From an uncultured Anaerolineae bacterium (GTDB lineage Bacteria > Chloroflexota > Anaerolineae > Anaerolineales > Villigracilaceae), in the NCBI GenBank assembly GCA_903854805.1, contig CAINXK010000454.1, positions 1-30,763 on the forward strand: a stretch of 30,763 nucleotides of DNA, in the 5' to 3' direction. The notes under the pieces are model-generated. The model was not told where the DNA came from, made no database searches, and saw nothing but the letters and a program-made list of their open reading frames with translations. The position numbers and the translations under genes were made by a program. Positions 1-7,983 of the stretch are shown one piece after another (position 1 is the stretch's first letter; each line of letters starts with the position of its first letter).

Positions 1-86
1 AGGATGATGATGCCAATCGTTCGGTAGCGGTTGCGTTCTGTAATTTCCGCCAAGTCTTTTTGTGTAGTTCCTCGGGTTGATGTCAT
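1..86 (-). CDS. second ABC permease of the nucleoside-type importer (5' end only)
   Basis: Only the first 28 or so codons are in the window; the gene runs off the left edge. The ATG (complement of 84-86) lies 12 bases downstream of the stop of the permease gene at 98-1555, with a GGGAT-type ribosome site just after that stop. The visible protein begins MTSTRGTTQK and ends in a hydrophobic IGIIIL stretch, which looks like the start of a first membrane segment. BMP-type importers normally have two different permease subunits encoded side by side, so a second permease is the expected gene here. The identity rests on position and on this short N-terminus, not on any domain. Confidence 0.6.
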   Translation of the reverse strand, partial: MTSTRGTTQKDLAEITERNRYRTIGIII

Positions 87-97
87 TCTTTTTATCC

Positions 98-1555
98 CTA
101 CTTGCCCCATCCGCGAGTCAATACCAGCCGGTCATCTGATTTGCTCTTGATACGAAAGAGGGCTTTGATGATGGCTGGAGCAGCGATAAAGGCTACAACC
201 AGTGACTGGACGACTGTGATAATTTCCGCGGGAACTCTGGCGATGTTCTGCATGCGGGTGCCCCCGTTGCGAAGGGTGCCAAACAAAAGGGATGTCAAAA
301 TCACTCCGATCGGGTGGTTGTTTCCCAGGATGGAAAGAGAAATCGCATCGAACCCGTAACCTGGAGAAATAGCGCCGGAAAGATAGTGATTTACCCCCAG
401 AACTTCATTTGCTCCGGCTAGCCCGCCCAGAGCGCCAGAGATGCAGAAGGCAATGATATAACTGCGAGTAATATTCATTCCGGAATATCGGGCTGCATTG
501 GGGTTTTGCCCAACCGTTCTGATCTCCAGCCCGAAGGTGGTACGAAACAGAAACCAGTAAAGGAAGATTGCTACTCCAATGGCGATAAAGATGCCCAGAT
601 GCAGGCGGTTTGGATAGGCGAAAAAGGTTGTCAATTCGGCTGAATGTTGGATGTATTCACTAACTGGTTTAGATTCGTCCGCGCGGCGAATGGGGCCATT
701 CAGCAACCATCCATTCAACCCGAAGGCAACATAATTCAACATAATGGTGTTGATCACTTCGTTCGAGCCGAAGCGTGTCTTCAGAATGGCAGGAATCAAG
801 GCCCACAAGGCTCCCCCGGCTGCTCCGGCCAATACGGCCAGCGGCATGTGGATGTAGAAAGGTAATCCTTTTAGGCCAAAACCGACCACAACCGAAAAGA
901 TGGCTCCCATGAAAAGCTGTCCTTCAGTACCGATGTTGAAGATGCCACACCGCAGGGCAATGGCTACTGAGAGCCCGCTGAAAATATAAGGAGTGGCTGA
1001 TACCAGGCTTTCCGAAATCGGGTTGAAGGCTTGCAGAAGGGCTTGTTGGTCGCCGGAACGTAGGGCTGATGACATTTCGCCCAAATTGCCCAAAGAGCCT
1101 TCAGCCATGGAAGCATAGGCCAGAGAGGCTGCTGCCAGAGCCGCACGCATGCTTTCCCCAAAACCAGCAGCCAGAAGCAACAAGAACGTGATGCCGAGAC
1201 CGAGCACAATCAGGCCCGCCTTCGCAAGGCGCTGTAAGCCAGGGGATAGCCTTTTTAGCAATGGCAGGTTTTCTGCCCGGCTGCTGAAATATAACCGGAA
1301 GACAGCTACCAGCACGGCAAGGGCAAGGATAAGCAGCAGGTCTTTAAATATGTTGAGTGCCTGAATGGCTTGTAAGGCTAACCCCATCACGGCCGTGTCG
1401 GTCACGACGATCAGCAGGGCGCCCGCACCAATCGCAGCCAGAAAGGCTAAGACTGGCGTGCGGATAGCCAACCAGATTGATGCAAAGGCATGCTTCTTCT
1501 CAACTGGCGCAGACTCAGGAAGTTGGTTTAATGTATACGGCGAAGTTTCGTCCAC
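98..1555 (-). CDS. ABC transporter permease, BPD_transp_2 family (nucleoside/BMP type)
   Basis: A 485-residue polytopic membrane protein that should form half of the transmembrane channel of an importer for nucleosides or related compounds. The first ~70 residues contain one hydrophobic segment and the rest has many more. The family-typical cytoplasmic segment GSNEVINTIMLNYVAFG is present around residue 265. A second typical stretch, GYGFDAISLSILGNNHPIGV, is present near residue 400. Both match the BmpC/NupP-like, ribose-permease-related class. The gene follows the ATPase gene by 10 bases and precedes the partial second permease by 11, so the three are one operon. Substrate is inferred from family; purine nucleosides are the usual ligands, but the sequence alone does not settle it. 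Confidence 0.9.
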   Translation of the reverse strand: MDETSPYTLNQLPESAPVEKKHAFASIWLAIRTPVLAFLAAIGAGALLIVVTDTAVMGLALQAIQALNIFKDLLLILALAVLVAVFRLYFSSRAENLPLLKRLSPGLQRLAKAGLIVLGLGITFLLLLAAGFGESMRAALAAASLAYASMAEGSLGNLGEMSSALRSGDQQALLQAFNPISESLVSATPYIFSGLSVAIALRCGIFNIGTEGQLFMGAIFSVVVGFGLKGLPFYIHMPLAVLAGAAGGALWALIPAILKTRFGSNEVINTIMLNYVAFGLNGWLLNGPIRRADESKPVSEYIQHSAELTTFFAYPNRLHLGIFIAIGVAIFLYWFLFRTTFGLEIRTVGQNPNAARYSGMNITRSYIIAFCISGALGGLAGANEVLGVNHYLSGAISPGYGFDAISLSILGNNHPIGVILTSLLFGTLRNGGTRMQNIARVPAEIITVVQSLVVAFIAAPAIIKALFRIKSKSDDRLVLTRGWGK

Positions 1556-1565
1556 GATAATTTCC

Positions 1566-3104
1566 TCATCCTTCCTGAGATTTGCTGCTCGTGTTTTGTA
1601 GCAGCCCGGCCATCAGCAGCCCCAGGGCTTCCTTTGTACCAGTTGCCGCATCAAGGACGCCCACGATTTTTCCGCGGAACATGACGGCGATGCGGTCGGA
1701 GAGTGCCAGGATTTCGTCTAACTCGGTCGATACCAATAGTACGGCCGTGCCATGATCGCGCTTCTTGATGATCTGGCTGTGGACATATTCTATTGAGCCG
1801 ACGTCCAGTCCTCGGGTGGGCTGGGAAGCGATTAGGAGCTTAAGCGGCCGAGAGAATTCTCGAGCAATGATTACTTTCTGTTGATTTCCACCTGAAAGCG
1901 ACCCTGCGGTGGTCTCAATTCCGGGAGTGCGGATGTCAAAATCCAGCACTTGTTGGCGCGTCTGCGCTTCGATCACCCGGTCTTGCAAGACGATGCCTTT
2001 CGAGAAAGGTGGCAGGTAATAAGTGCACAGAACCATATTGGTGGTGAGCGGGGCGGAAATCACCAGGCCCTCGCGCTGCCGGTCCTCGGGGATGTGCCCG
2101 ACACCGTGTTCGATGACCTGACGTGGGCTGGCATGGGTGGTTTCAACTCCACCAATCCAGATCTGGCCCTCGAAAACGGAGCGAAGGCCGGTCAGAGCTT
2201 CCAGCAGTTCGGTTTGGCCGTTACCCTGGACGCCAGCAATTCCTAAAACTTCGCCGGCGCGAATCGTAAAATTGACACTATCAACCGCCAGATTCCGGCG
2301 ATCGGTCAGTACCTTTAGGTTCTGGACATTGAGTACAACATCTCCGGGCTGTGAGGTCTGCTTGCTGACCCTCAAGATCACTTCGCGGCCAACCATCAGG
2401 GCGGCTAGCTTTTCCTCATTCACTTCTGAAGGCAACGCCGTGGCAACTACTTTGCCGGCGCGCAGGACCGTGATGCGGTTGGCTATGGCCATCACTTCCT
2501 TCAGCTTGTGTGAGATGAAAATGATGGTTTTGCCCTCGGCCGCCAGAGATTTGAGCACCTGGAAGAGTTGATCTACTTCTTGAGGGGTTAGTACCGCGGT
2601 GGGCTCGTCTAGAATAAGGATATTGGCATTTCGATAGAGCAACTTGACGATTTCCACCCGCTGTTGGAGGCCAACCGGCAGATCTTTGACGTAGTCGTCC
2701 GGGTTGACTTCCAGGCCATGCTGGCGTGAGATCGTAAGAATGCGTTTGGCGGCGGTCTTGCGATCGAGAAGCGAGCCGTATCGCAGGGTTTCCTCCCCGG
2801 CGATGACATTCTCTGTGACGGTCAGGACTGGAGCGAGCATGAAATGCTGGTGGACCATGCCAATTCCGACGCGGATGGCAGAGAGTGGGCTGGCGTGGGT
2901 TGTGCGGACGCCGTTGACAATAATTTCGCCATCGTCCGGTTCGTACAAACCGTACAAAACGTTCATTAAAGTCGATTTGCCAGCCCCGTTTTCTCCCAGC
3001 AAGGCATGAATCTCACCTTTTTCAAAAGAGAGGGAGACATGGTCATTGGCAACCAGGTTGCCAAATGATTTGGTGATGTTTTTTAACTCGAGGACAGGTG
3101 TCAT
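1566..3104 (-). CDS. ABC importer ATP-binding protein with two nucleotide-binding domains
   Basis: A 512-residue double ATPase that powers the neighbouring permeases. Domain 1 begins right after the chosen start and has Walker A GENGAGKST, a degenerate signature LPVGLQQRVE and Walker B ILILDEPTAVLTPQE. Domain 2 has a weak Walker A (GVQGNGQTE), a good signature LSGGNQQKV and LLIASQPTRGLDVG, where the catalytic glutamate position is Q. This asymmetry is normal for RbsA/NupO-like proteins. An in-frame TTG at 3194 would add 30 residues unlike the family, so ATG 3104 is preferred although its ribosome site is poor. It lies 273 bases downstream of the lipoprotein gene, past a hairpin, and 10 bases upstream of the permease. 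Confidence 0.93.
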   Translation of the reverse strand: MTPVLELKNITKSFGNLVANDHVSLSFEKGEIHALLGENGAGKSTLMNVLYGLYEPDDGEIIVNGVRTTHASPLSAIRVGIGMVHQHFMLAPVLTVTENVIAGEETLRYGSLLDRKTAAKRILTISRQHGLEVNPDDYVKDLPVGLQQRVEIVKLLYRNANILILDEPTAVLTPQEVDQLFQVLKSLAAEGKTIIFISHKLKEVMAIANRITVLRAGKVVATALPSEVNEEKLAALMVGREVILRVSKQTSQPGDVVLNVQNLKVLTDRRNLAVDSVNFTIRAGEVLGIAGVQGNGQTELLEALTGLRSVFEGQIWIGGVETTHASPRQVIEHGVGHIPEDRQREGLVISAPLTTNMVLCTYYLPPFSKGIVLQDRVIEAQTRQQVLDFDIRTPGIETTAGSLSGGNQQKVIIAREFSRPLKLLIASQPTRGLDVGSIEYVHSQIIKKRDHGTAVLLVSTELDEILALSDRIAVMFRGKIVGVLDAATGTKEALGLLMAGLLQNTSSKSQEG

Positions 3105-3301
3105 AAGGGGTATGATTTCTTTAGAAATATGACAATGATGAAGGGCGGTCTCCAGCGATTTGGCAAGCTCTTCTTCGACACAATGGGTTGCCAAAGCGCG
3201 AACTCACATAGCGGACATATTTCATGATGACCATTAGGAGCGTGTGTTTGTCGCACAGAGACTTGCTTGTGCGGTTGAGTGCCCTTGTTTTGGAAGAAAT
3301 A

Positions 3302-3345
3302 AGCCCTCTCTGTTTGGCAGAAATCTACATAACAGAGAGGGCTTT
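3302..3345 (-). terminator. hairpin between lipoprotein and ATPase genes (partial terminator)
   Basis: Fourteen-base perfect arms, AAGCCCTCTCTGTT (3302-3315) and AACAGAGAGGGCTT (3332-3345), enclose a 16-base loop. Read on the minus strand it sits 33 bases after the stop of the substrate-binding lipoprotein gene and about 200 bases before the ATPase start; the sequence after the stem is only moderately T-rich (ATTTCTT). On the plus strand it is followed by TTTTT, so it may work in both directions. A leaky terminator here would give more binding protein than ATPase and permease, a common arrangement in importer operons. That role is inference. Confidence 0.7.
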
Positions 3346-3377
3346 TTAAGCGGTAAACCTATTTTCAGGATGTGTTC

Positions 3378-4469
3378 TTATTTTTTCTTGGAGAGGGAAG
3401 CCCAGTTGTTTACAACAATTTTGCCACTGATGATGTCAGCTTTGATCTGCTCCATCTCGGTCTTCAGTGCTGCAGGAACCTGGGATTCGAAATCGTGGAA
3501 TGGAGCCAGTTGGAGTCCGCCGCTCTGCAAAGTGGCGACGGAAGTGCCACCCTTGAAAGTACCCGATGAGACTGCTGTAGCTGCTTCGATGATCGAAACG
3601 CCCAGATTCTTCATAATGGTGGTCAGGTAAACATTGCCAGAAGCCTGATCAGCCAGGAATTGGTCGGCATCTGCACCGATGGACATCACGCCACCGCGGG
3701 CTTTGATCGCGGCCGCAGCTGCCAGGCCTTCAGGACCGGATTGCGGCAAAATGATATCAGCGCCTTCGTCCATCATGTTTTCAGCGTTGCGCTTGGCTGC
3801 TTCGGTGTCGGTGAAATTGCCCACGAAAGTGCCATCCAGCTTTTCATTGCTCCAACCTAAAAGTTTAACACTGGTTCCGTGTTGCTTATTATAGTAATCC
3901 ATGCCATCTTGAAAACCGATGAAGAAGTCGGCCACTGGAGGAATGTTCATTCCACCGAACCCGCCAATCTTGCCCGATTTGGTCATACCAGCGGCGAGGT
4001 AACCGGCCAGGAAGGAGCCCTGTTCCATCGCATATAGCTGTGACCAGACGTTGGGGAGAACCGGGTCATATGCATAGTCTTGACTCTGGAATAACTGATC
4101 TGGATGAGCGGTTGCGGCAGCCTTGATGGCATCAGCGCCGAGAAAGCCGACCGACACAATCAGAGTGCACTTGGAATTAAGGAATTCATTGATGGTTTTT
4201 TCCCAGTCAGTCTGCTGATTGTTGGCAAGGTAGACGGCATCCCAACCCAACTGCTTGGCCGCGGCTTGCGCGCCTTCCCAAGCGCTCTGGTTGTAACCTT
4301 TATCATCGACACCGCCGCTATCAAGAGCCACGCAAATTTTACCAGTTGTGGCAGCGGGCGCAGCGGTTGGGGCGGGAGCCTGGGTGGGCGCAGGTGCGGC
4401 TGCCGGGGCACAGGCGGCCAGGAATACAGCAATCAGGATTACAGAAACTAAACCACGAGCAAATTTCAT
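3378..4469 (-). CDS. BMP-family substrate-binding lipoprotein (nucleoside type)
   Basis: A 363-residue secreted lipoprotein that should capture the ligand outside the membrane and deliver it to the permeases. The N-terminus is MKFARG, then a hydrophobic stretch ending in the lipobox FLAAC, then an Ala/Pro/Thr-rich linker of about 20 residues. The Bmp fold begins at KICVALDSGGVDDKGYNQSAWEGA, a stretch typical of BmpA/NupN/PnrA proteins (DxGxxDxxxNxxxxxG). Further family segments are VGFLGADAI and GKIGGFGGMNIPPV. ATG 4469 is chosen because GGAGG lies 5 bases upstream; an in-frame extension to 4529 precedes the signal peptide and is unlikely. The first gene of the importer set, 91 bases after the response regulator gene. 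Confidence 0.93.
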   Translation of the reverse strand: MKFARGLVSVILIAVFLAACAPAAAPAPTQAPAPTAAPAATTGKICVALDSGGVDDKGYNQSAWEGAQAAAKQLGWDAVYLANNQQTDWEKTINEFLNSKCTLIVSVGFLGADAIKAAATAHPDQLFQSQDYAYDPVLPNVWSQLYAMEQGSFLAGYLAAGMTKSGKIGGFGGMNIPPVADFFIGFQDGMDYYNKQHGTSVKLLGWSNEKLDGTFVGNFTDTEAAKRNAENMMDEGADIILPQSGPEGLAAAAAIKARGGVMSIGADADQFLADQASGNVYLTTIMKNLGVSIIEAATAVSSGTFKGGTSVATLQSGGLQLAPFHDFESQVPAALKTEMEQIKADIISGKIVVNNWASLSKKK

Positions 4470-4560
4470 CTTTTCCTCCAGCGTGAATAAAAATAGATTG
4501 GTGGGTAAATCATAAAAACAACCGTCCAAACTTACAGTCGGTCTATTTCCAATACCTGGT

Positions 4561-5211
4561 CTAATAAAGACTGGCTAACCCTTTTCGTAGGGCGTATAAG
4601 GCAGCCTGAGTCCGGTTGCTGAGACCTAATTTCGTCAGAATATTGTTCACATGGAAACGGGCAGTGCCTTCTCCAATTTTCAGGCGATCCGCAATATCCT
4701 GGTTAGAAAGACCCTGGGCCACCAGGCGCAAAACTTCAACCTCACGTTCGGTCAGATCATCGTTGGCGAAGGCTGATTGTTCGGGCTGAATCAGTTTCTG
4801 AATGATACGATCTGTCATTCCAGGAAAAAGGAAGAGCTTGCCTGCATGGACGTCCCGGATAGCCTGTATCAACTCTTGGGGAGAAGAATCTTTCAATACA
4901 TAGCCTTTGGAACCGGCTTTTATCGCTTCGATCACCCGGTCTTCTTCACTGAAACTGGTCAAAACGAGAATATGGATCGCAGGGTTAGCCTGAATGATTT
5001 CCCGAATTGCATCCAGGCCGCTTTTGCGGGGCATAAGCAAATCCATCAGGACGACATCTGGTTTAAGTTCGGCTGCTTTTTCGACGGCTTCAGCACCATC
5101 AGTCGCCTCGCCGATCAGATCCATGTCCGGTTTAGGTTTCAACATTGTGCGCAGGCCTTCACGCACAATGGTATGGTCGTCTGCGATTAAGATTCGGATC
5201 CGATCGCTCAT
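4561..5211 (-). CDS. NarL/FixJ-type response regulator
   Basis: A 216-residue two-domain transcription regulator. The receiver domain (about 1-120) has the acidic pair D11-D12, the phosphoacceptor D57 in VVLMDLLMP, T85 and K107. The LuxR-type helix-turn-helix (about 150-212) begins LTEREVEVLRLVAQGLSNQD and continues through IADRLKIGEGTARFHVNNIL. All residues needed for phosphotransfer are present. It lies 146 bases downstream of a HisKA_3 kinase gene in the same direction, so the two are a natural pair. The importer genes follow directly on the same strand, which makes them candidate targets, though no binding site is proven. An inverted repeat lies just upstream of its start. Confidence 0.95.
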   Translation of the reverse strand: MSDRIRILIADDHTIVREGLRTMLKPKPDMDLIGEATDGAEAVEKAAELKPDVVLMDLLMPRKSGLDAIREIIQANPAIHILVLTSFSEEDRVIEAIKAGSKGYVLKDSSPQELIQAIRDVHAGKLFLFPGMTDRIIQKLIQPEQSAFANDDLTEREVEVLRLVAQGLSNQDIADRLKIGEGTARFHVNNILTKLGLSNRTQAALYALRKGLASLY

Positions 5212-5220
5212 TTGCTTCTC

Positions 5221-5253
5221 TCGGTATTATAAATCGGTAAAACAGAATACCGA
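5221..5253. promoter_or_regulatory. inverted repeat in front of the response regulator gene
   Basis: TCGGTATT (5221-5228) and AATACCGA (5246-5253) are perfect 8-base arms 17 bases apart, and a third TCGGTA copy lies between them at 5234-5239. The nearest arm ends 10 bases from the regulator's start codon. It could be an operator, perhaps for autoregulation, or a leader hairpin that affects translation. The sequence shows the symmetry only; the role is inference. Confidence 0.4.
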
Positions 5254-5306
5254 TCCTGATTTTAAGAAATTGTACCCATTATTATTTAGAGATACACTAA
5301 TCGAAA

Positions 5307-5332
5307 AGCCCGTCTATTATAAGAATCGGGCT
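5307..5332 (-). terminator. hairpin after the histidine kinase gene
   Basis: Read on the minus strand, AGCCCG (5332-5327) pairs with CGGGCT (5312-5307), with an inner TCT/AGA pairing, and TTTTCGATTAG follows. It lies 25 bases downstream of the kinase stop, with the regulator gene still to come on the same strand. It may reduce read-through from kinase to regulator, which would then need its own promoter. The stem is short, so strength is uncertain. Confidence 0.5.
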
Positions 5333-5357
5333 GTAGAAATAGAGGCTTGGGTGCCTA

Positions 5358-6956
5358 TCAAAATGCAGGGGCCGGGCTAAATTGCACCCGCACCAACGTT
5401 CCCTGTCCGGGTGTGGATTTAATTTCGATCTGACCATTCAGTTTTTTTGCTCGCTCTTTCATGCTGACCAGGCCAATCCCTGACTGATTTTCCGGTGCTT
5501 TCTTGTCAAATCCTTGGCCGTTATCTTGGATCTCAAGTACGACCTGGCCATCCGTTTCATACACCTGTACAGAAACTTGGCTGGCAGCTGAGTGCTTGAG
5601 CACATTGTTCAAGGCTTCCTGAGCGATCCCGTAAATCTCGGACTGGTCCTGTACTGATAAGCTACTCATCATGTGTATGGACAGGAATGTCTCCATGCGG
5701 GCGCGTTGTTCAACCATTGCTAATCGATTGCGCAATGCGCTTTCCAGCCCTTCCTGCTCAAGCAGGGATGGTCTTAGCTCATAAACCAGCAGGCGCATCT
5801 CCTTCAGAGTTTGTTGGATGATCTCGCTCATTTGCTCCAAAACCGTCACTACCTGGTCTGTATCCCCGATGTGTGCATAATCCAGGGCACCATCAGTGTT
5901 GAGGGCCAGGCTATAAAGCGATTGGGATAAAGAATCATGTAATTCACGGGCGAGCCTCTGGCGCTCTTCCATCACGACTGCCTGTTCTGCCTTTAACCGC
6001 AGGGATTCCCTTCCAATGGCAACCCCTATCTGACCGGCGATTTCTGAAAGCAGTTTGTACTCATATCCATCAGGCTGGATTTTCTCTTTTCCGAAAACCG
6101 AAAGGACTCCCATGTTCTTGCCTTGCTCGTTGATCGGGAATAAATTTGCATGCTTGAAATTTGTCAGGCGTAAATACTTTGGCAATGTCCGAAATCCAGC
6201 CGGTGAAGATGGCAAGGCAAGAGGCTGACCGCTCTGAGTGACGAAACTCCAGAATTCGGCCCTAACCGACATACTCCCATAATGCGCCTGGGCTTTAGCC
6301 GCGATCCCTTCCGCTGCCACCAGTTTCAGAGTGCCCATTTGCTCATCTATCAGATGGATCATCCCGCTGTGGTTTGAGATCACTTCCAGCAAACTTGCGA
6401 GCATGCGCTGCAGTTTCTGATCAAGGCCAATTTCTTTGACAGCAATGTCGCTAATTTTGTAAAACAGCTGCAATTCCTGTTGAGCCTGTTTTTGCTTGGT
6501 AATATCCTTGTGAGTACCGATAATGTGCTGGACTGCTTTGCCTGCTCGGCGCTCCTTGGCCTTGGCCTGGGCTTGGATCCATTTCCACTCGCCGGACTTA
6601 GTCCGCATGGGATACTCGGCAAAGAAGACTTGCGTCTTTCCGCGCAAATGATCGTTCCAGGCTTTTAATACCTGGGTGGCATAATCTGGGTGTAGCAGAC
6701 TGACCCAAATGCCCGGGATGCTGATAAATTCTTCCAGGGTGAACCCTAGCATCGTGGCGTAATATGAATTAACCGAGGTGGAATTACTGACCATGTCGTA
6801 ATCCCATAAACCCAGTTCGGTGGCTTCCAGGGCTAGATTCAGACGTTCTTCACTCTCGCGCAAGGCATCTTCGGCCTGCTCAGAGTGGTTTTGAAATAAT
6901 TGGTCTGCTGTTGGGAATTCGTTGGTTGGTGAATCGATGATCCTGGATAATTTCAT
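5358..6956 (-). CDS. soluble PAS-GAF sensor histidine kinase (HisKA_3, NarX/LiaS type)
   Basis: A 532-residue sensor kinase without obvious membrane segments, so it should sense a cytoplasmic signal. A PAS domain (about 30-155) contains GLWDYDMVSNSTSVNSYYA and the PAC-like HIIGTHKDITKQKQAQQEL. A GAF domain follows (about 165-315). The dimerisation/phosphoacceptor region has ERQRLARELHDSLSQSLYSL with the acceptor histidine at about residue 340. The ATPase domain has N-box EALNNVLKHS, then DNGQGFD and GIGLVSMKERA. ATG 6956 is chosen because AAGG lies upstream; a TTG extension to 7067 adds 37 residues of no recognisable domain. The partner is the regulator gene at 4561-5211. What ligand the PAS or GAF domain binds cannot be seen. 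Confidence 0.93.
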   Translation of the reverse strand: MKLSRIIDSPTNEFPTADQLFQNHSEQAEDALRESEERLNLALEATELGLWDYDMVSNSTSVNSYYATMLGFTLEEFISIPGIWVSLLHPDYATQVLKAWNDHLRGKTQVFFAEYPMRTKSGEWKWIQAQAKAKERRAGKAVQHIIGTHKDITKQKQAQQELQLFYKISDIAVKEIGLDQKLQRMLASLLEVISNHSGMIHLIDEQMGTLKLVAAEGIAAKAQAHYGSMSVRAEFWSFVTQSGQPLALPSSPAGFRTLPKYLRLTNFKHANLFPINEQGKNMGVLSVFGKEKIQPDGYEYKLLSEIAGQIGVAIGRESLRLKAEQAVVMEERQRLARELHDSLSQSLYSLALNTDGALDYAHIGDTDQVVTVLEQMSEIIQQTLKEMRLLVYELRPSLLEQEGLESALRNRLAMVEQRARMETFLSIHMMSSLSVQDQSEIYGIAQEALNNVLKHSAASQVSVQVYETDGQVVLEIQDNGQGFDKKAPENQSGIGLVSMKERAKKLNGQIEIKSTPGQGTLVRVQFSPAPAF

Positions 6957-7469
6957 CGCTTTAGCCTTCTGAATATAAATGTAATAGACTGAACGGCAAC
7001 TTTGCGTGCTAACAGTCAGGTGAAGAGTAAGCAGACTAACAAAACTTGTTTCTGGATATACGCGCAATATTTGTTACGTAATGCCAGATGCGCGGATACG
7101 GTATCTGTGTCAATGGCTTTTTTGCGAAGGAACTTCATGCATATTGTAATGTACCATAATGAACCTCAAGCCATTAATATGTGTCCTGGATATTTATCTG
7201 AAACGGTTGGTTTGATCGATGCCTGACGCATCATGGGCATTTTGTTTGGAATGAAACTATTGTAGCATCACCACTAGCCCAGTATGTGACAATGAATCCT
7301 GCATACTAATGCGCGTAGCCACTATTTTTTATCTGGGCTATAACATCAACTTTACTGCGGAAATAAGAATTAAATAGCTAAAGAGCACCGAATAACTGCC
7401 TGCACTTACGAAGACTTTCAAACAGATGCATTTCTTTTCTCAATATATTAGCTGGGCTGACGGAGGCAT
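6957..7469. other. divergent intergenic region with repeated AGCCCAG motifs
   Basis: No convincing gene is present between the kinase start and the decayed gene at 7470. The stretch must hold the kinase promoter. It contains TAGCCCAG (7275-7282), CTGGGCTA (7333-7340), and the 9-base inverted repeat AGCTGGGCT (7450-7458)/AGCCCAGCT (7484-7492). The last one can extend into a longer hairpin through AGGCA/TGCCT inside it, with a 5-base bulge. Confidence 0.5.
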
Positions 7470-7814
7470 TTGTGCCATTGCCTAGCCCAGCTGCATGCAT
7501 CAATCGCACGAACATTTCGAGTCAAAGCCAGTCGGTTTGAATATTCTCCTGCCGAGATATCTGTCAACCATGGTGATAAAATAATTATTGAGTTTGTTTT
7601 CACCAATATTTCCAATGGTCTGTATCGATTTTTTGGGAGAAATCTCCATGTTCGCATGCTCGCAGAACCAACCAAATTATTATCGATAGACTTTGGATTT
7701 ATATTCATAGTATGGTGCTGTAGGGTTAGTCGCATAAGCTTCTCTGTAAATGGGTTAATAAATGACTTTGGCCTTTTGGCTGGAGTTATTTTATTACTTG
7801 CGATATTCTACTGA
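7470..7814 (+). pseudogene. probable decayed cupredoxin (COX2-like) gene
   Basis: An open frame of 114 codons, starting at a TTG. Its middle reads like the start of a small cupredoxin: ARTFRVKASRFEYSPAEISV, then NHGDKIIIEFVFTN, then NGLY and AEPTKLLSIDF. Intact relatives, from memory of the family, carry THGLY and AEPGQ at these places. They continue to a copper-binding CxxxCGxxHxxM motif and end in a C-terminal membrane helix. Here the first histidine is N, the copper motif is replaced by WCCRVSRISFSV, and a hydrophobic tail LLAGVILLLAIFY remains. There is no ribosome site and no clear signal peptide. I infer a relic losing its metal site by substitution. Chance resemblance is possible because the matching region is short. 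Confidence 0.42.
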
Positions 7815-7983
7815 TCCGGAGATGGAAGAATATGCAGATATGCTGACGCATAGACATCTGTCGCAAAGAAGCTTGCAATATGCTTGCGTTTGACACAGAA
7901 ACAAGTTCATTTGGTGTAAACTTTAGCGAAATACACCCCTGTAGGTGCTTTCTATTTCCTGATCTTTTTGGATGGTAATATCT

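Noticed and set aside
2137..2571. Open frame of 144 codons on the plus strand within the ATPase gene
   Set aside because: It is a shadow of the real gene on the other strand; its residues are Arg/Ser/Pro-rich and match no family.
1566..3104. Missing LSGGQ in domain 1 and glutamine at the domain 2 Walker B end of the ATPase, read as damage
   Set aside because: These departures are normal in RbsA/NupO-like double ATPases.
3105..3194. Thirty-residue N-terminal extension of the importer ATPase from a TTG
   Set aside because: The extension has no similarity to the family, and domain 1 begins right at ATG 3104.
6957..7067. Thirty-seven-residue extension of the histidine kinase from a TTG
   Set aside because: ATG 6956 has a ribosome site and the extra residues form no domain.
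7448..7735. Minus-strand frame of 95 codons opposite the cupredoxin-like relic
   Set aside because: No recognisable motif, no ribosome site, and the plus-strand frame explains the region better.
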